A stretch of DNA of 6,125 bases from Pirellulales bacterium (GTDB taxonomy: Bacteria > Planctomycetota > Planctomycetia > Pirellulales > JALHPA01), in contig JALHPA010000187.1 of NCBI GenBank assembly GCA_022842745.1, positions 1 through 6,125 on the forward strand, given 5' to 3'. The notes below the pieces were generated by a model. The model ran no database searches. It had not been told where the DNA came from and was given only the letters and a program-made list of their open reading frames with translations. The position numbers and the translations under genes are program-made. Positions 4,757-6,125 of this stretch are shown here, in pieces (the stretch's first letter is position 1; each line of letters opens with the position of its first letter).

Positions 4757-6125
4757 CTAGTAATTGCATTGCAACTGGAAGCGCAGTACCTGGCCATCGA
4801 ATTGGCCGTAGGATCGCGTGTTGGCGGTTGAGAAAGCCGTGAGGTTGGTGCGGTCGGTGATCACGTACTCGGTAGTCAACTCGATTTCCTTGCGGATCTG
4901 CCACTCGATGCCGAAATCCCATTCGTTGATAGTCGAGTACGGCGCGTTGTTGGCCGACTTGTACCCGCCCTGGAAGTATTGGTAACGGCAGTACGGGAAG
5001 ATTGTGCCATAGCGGTGAGTGTCGCACTTGTAGTTGCAGCCGACATATCCACCATACAGGGCGCGCTCGGTAACGGCCGTCTGGGCGGCGTTGAGAGCGG
5101 GTCCGCGGCCGATCGTCCATTCCGCCTGAAAGCCGAAGGGCTGGGGATACTTGACGAAGGTCCAGCCGAGGCGATCGTCCAGCAATCCTTCTCCCAGCGT
5201 GCCAGCGGGGGTGATGGTCGGGCCGACGCCGTTGGGGCTAATGGCAGATCCGCGGACCACGTAGTTGCCCGTGTAGCCCTGGATGCCGGCCTCGTAGATA
5301 TCTCCGTTGGGCAGGATGAAGGGCCAGGTAAATCGCCCGACGACGTGGAGTTGGTCGTTTAGTTCGCGCAGCGAACCGCCTTGGCCGTTGTAAACGCCGA
5401 AGCCGAAGAGGCCGTAGTTGCCGGACCCCTTTAGATTTTCGTCCACCAAAATCTTGAAGAGGTCCGTGGCCCACTCTGGCGTCCAGTAGTAGAAGACGCC
5501 GAGATCGCGCTCGTTCCGTACGGCGCTGTTGAAGGCATCGTTGCGATCCAGAAAGAGGCGGTTCTGGCTGGATTGCAGGTTCTCCCAGCCGTACGGCACC
5601 TTTGACTGTCCGACGCGAAAACGGTGGACCTGCTCCTTGTCCAGGAAGATATCACCGTACCAGTCGCGAATCTGGGCGAATTGGATATTGCTCACCGACC
5701 CATCCGGCGTGCTCGCAAAATCTGGTTGCAGGTAGACTCGCAGGTGGTCGCTGATGTTGCCGGTGAAGATGAGCCGAGCTCGTCGAATCAGAAATTCTTG
5801 ATCGGGACCGATGGAGGAGTCGCCCGCGTAGTTTGGTATAGCCGAGCCGGGCGCTGTCTCAGTCGCGTAATTCCAACGGAATTGCGCATATCCTCGGAGG
5901 GAGTAGTTGTCGTACCACTTCTTCTCTTTGGGAGGATCGGTCTTGGGACCGTCGGGCGCTTTGGAGGATGGCTTGTCGCTTGCCTTATCCGTCGGCTTGT
6001 CGGTTGCCTTGTCGGTTGGCTTGTCGGTTGGCTTGTCGGTTGGCTTGTCGAAACTCGAGATTTGCCAGAGGGATTCGGGAGAGAATTGGGGTGTTTGAAG
6101 CGACTCGAGGAATTGCAGGCGCTGC
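4757..6125 (-). CDS. Outer-membrane porin (phosphate-selective porin O/P-like), N-terminus cut by window edge
   Basis: This is probably a beta-barrel channel for anions or small solutes in the outer membrane. The frame is open at the right edge and gives 455 residues to the TAG stop. In window numbering, residues 1-25 (QRLQFLESLQ...) may end a coiled coil. Residues 26-69 form a hydrophilic linker of DKPT-type repeats ending in PPKEKK. The barrel runs from about 75 (SLRGYAQFRWN) to the end, with alternating aromatic strands, EFLIRRARLIFTGNIS, VGQSKVPYGWENLQ, ERDLGVFYYW and a C-terminal Tyr typical of outer-membrane proteins. The signal peptide should lie outside the window. A shorter start at 5695 (GTG, residue 144) is internal to the barrel and not credible. 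Four cysteines (363, 367, 379, 453) sit only in the last quarter. The family call is from recalled Porin O/P wording; substrate is unknown. Confidence 0.88.
   Translation of the reverse strand, partial: QRLQFLESLQTPQFSPESLWQISSFDKPTDKPTDKPTDKATDKPTDKASDKPSSKAPDGPKTDPPKEKKWYDNYSLRGYAQFRWNYATETAPGSAIPNYAGDSSIGPDQEFLIRRARLIFTGNISDHLRVYLQPDFASTPDGSVSNIQFAQIRDWYGDIFLDKEQVHRFRVGQSKVPYGWENLQSSQNRLFLDRNDAFNSAVRNERDLGVFYYWTPEWATDLFKILVDENLKGSGNYGLFGFGVYNGQGGSLRELNDQLHVVGRFTWPFILPNGDIYEAGIQGYTGNYVVRGSAISPNGVGPTITPAGTLGEGLLDDRLGWTFVKYPQPFGFQAEWTIGRGPALNAAQTAVTERALYGGYVGCNYKCDTHRYGTIFPYCRYQYFQGGYKSANNAPYSTINEWDFGIEWQIRKEIELTTEYVITDRTNLTAFSTANTRSYGQFDGQVLRFQLQCNY
5970..6050 (-). repeat. 12-bp minisatellite encoding DKPT repeats in the porin linker
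   Basis: About 6.75 head-to-tail copies of a 12-bp unit (plus strand GGCTTGTCGGTT) lie at 5970, 5982, 5994, 6006, 6018, 6030 and 6042. Copies at 5994, 6018 and 6030 are identical, 6006 differs by one base, and 5970 and 5982 are more diverged. Read on the coding strand they give DKPT, DKPT, DKPT, DKAT, DKPT, DKAS, DKPS. Twelve bases are four codons, so gain or loss of a copy keeps the frame. Confidence 0.93.

Noticed and set aside
4757..5695. Porin as a complete 312-residue gene starting at GTG 5695
   Set aside because: The same frame continues upstream without a stop, with barrel strands (RARLIFTGNIS) and the linker. The GTG is an internal Val codon.
5907..6098. Plus-strand frame with LSVG repeats
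   Set aside because: This is the reverse reading of the DKPT minisatellite in the porin linker; the repeats come from the porin coding sequence.
1..6125. CRISPR array, mobile element, tRNA or defence genes
   Set aside because: No spaced direct repeats, transposase or integrase motifs, terminal inverted repeats or tRNA-like folds were recognised; the only tandem repeats are the coding minisatellite and short slippage copies.

Overview
The window looks like a chromosomal segment from a GC-rich planctomycete-type bacterium. The best evidence is the right-hand porin: its wording (RARLIFTGNISDHLRVYLQ, VGQSKVPYGWENLQSSQ, ERDLGVFYYW) and a small secreted Cys-rich protein beside it are styles I associate with Planctomycetes. 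Weak or absent Shine-Dalgarno sites at several genes also fit. This assignment rests on recalled family wording, not on a search.

Layout, left to right. (1) Positions 1-2023, minus strand: uvrA, the damage-recognition ATPase of nucleotide excision repair, cut at the left edge after 674 residues and carrying an unusual Pro/Ser/acidic insertion. (2) 2024-2262: a 239-bp divergent intergenic region with a plausible sigma70-type promoter for the rightward gene and a weaker -10 for uvrA. (3) 2263-3558, plus: a phosphofructokinase whose two diagnostic residues are of the pyrophosphate-dependent type. (4) 3619-4110, plus: a Cys-type glutathione peroxidase (thiol peroxidase), 60 bp downstream and probably partly co-transcribed. 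(5) 4111-4306: a convergent intergenic region with an 11-bp tandem duplication and a hairpin candidate terminator. (6) 4307-4702, minus: a 131-aa secreted protein with 15 cysteines in its mature part. (7) 4757 to the right edge, minus: a large outer-membrane porin, cut at its N-terminus, with a 12-bp minisatellite encoding a DKPT-repeat linker. It lies upstream of the Cys-rich gene in the same direction, 54 bp apart, so the two are likely one transcription unit.

The left half is core metabolism and repair: DNA repair, reversible glycolysis at the fructose-6-phosphate step, and peroxide defence. The right half is cell envelope. No mobile element, tRNA, rRNA, CRISPR array or defence system is visible. 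The most unusual material is the envelope pair: a porin with four cysteines confined to its last strands and a variable-looking repeat linker, next to a Cys-rich exported protein.
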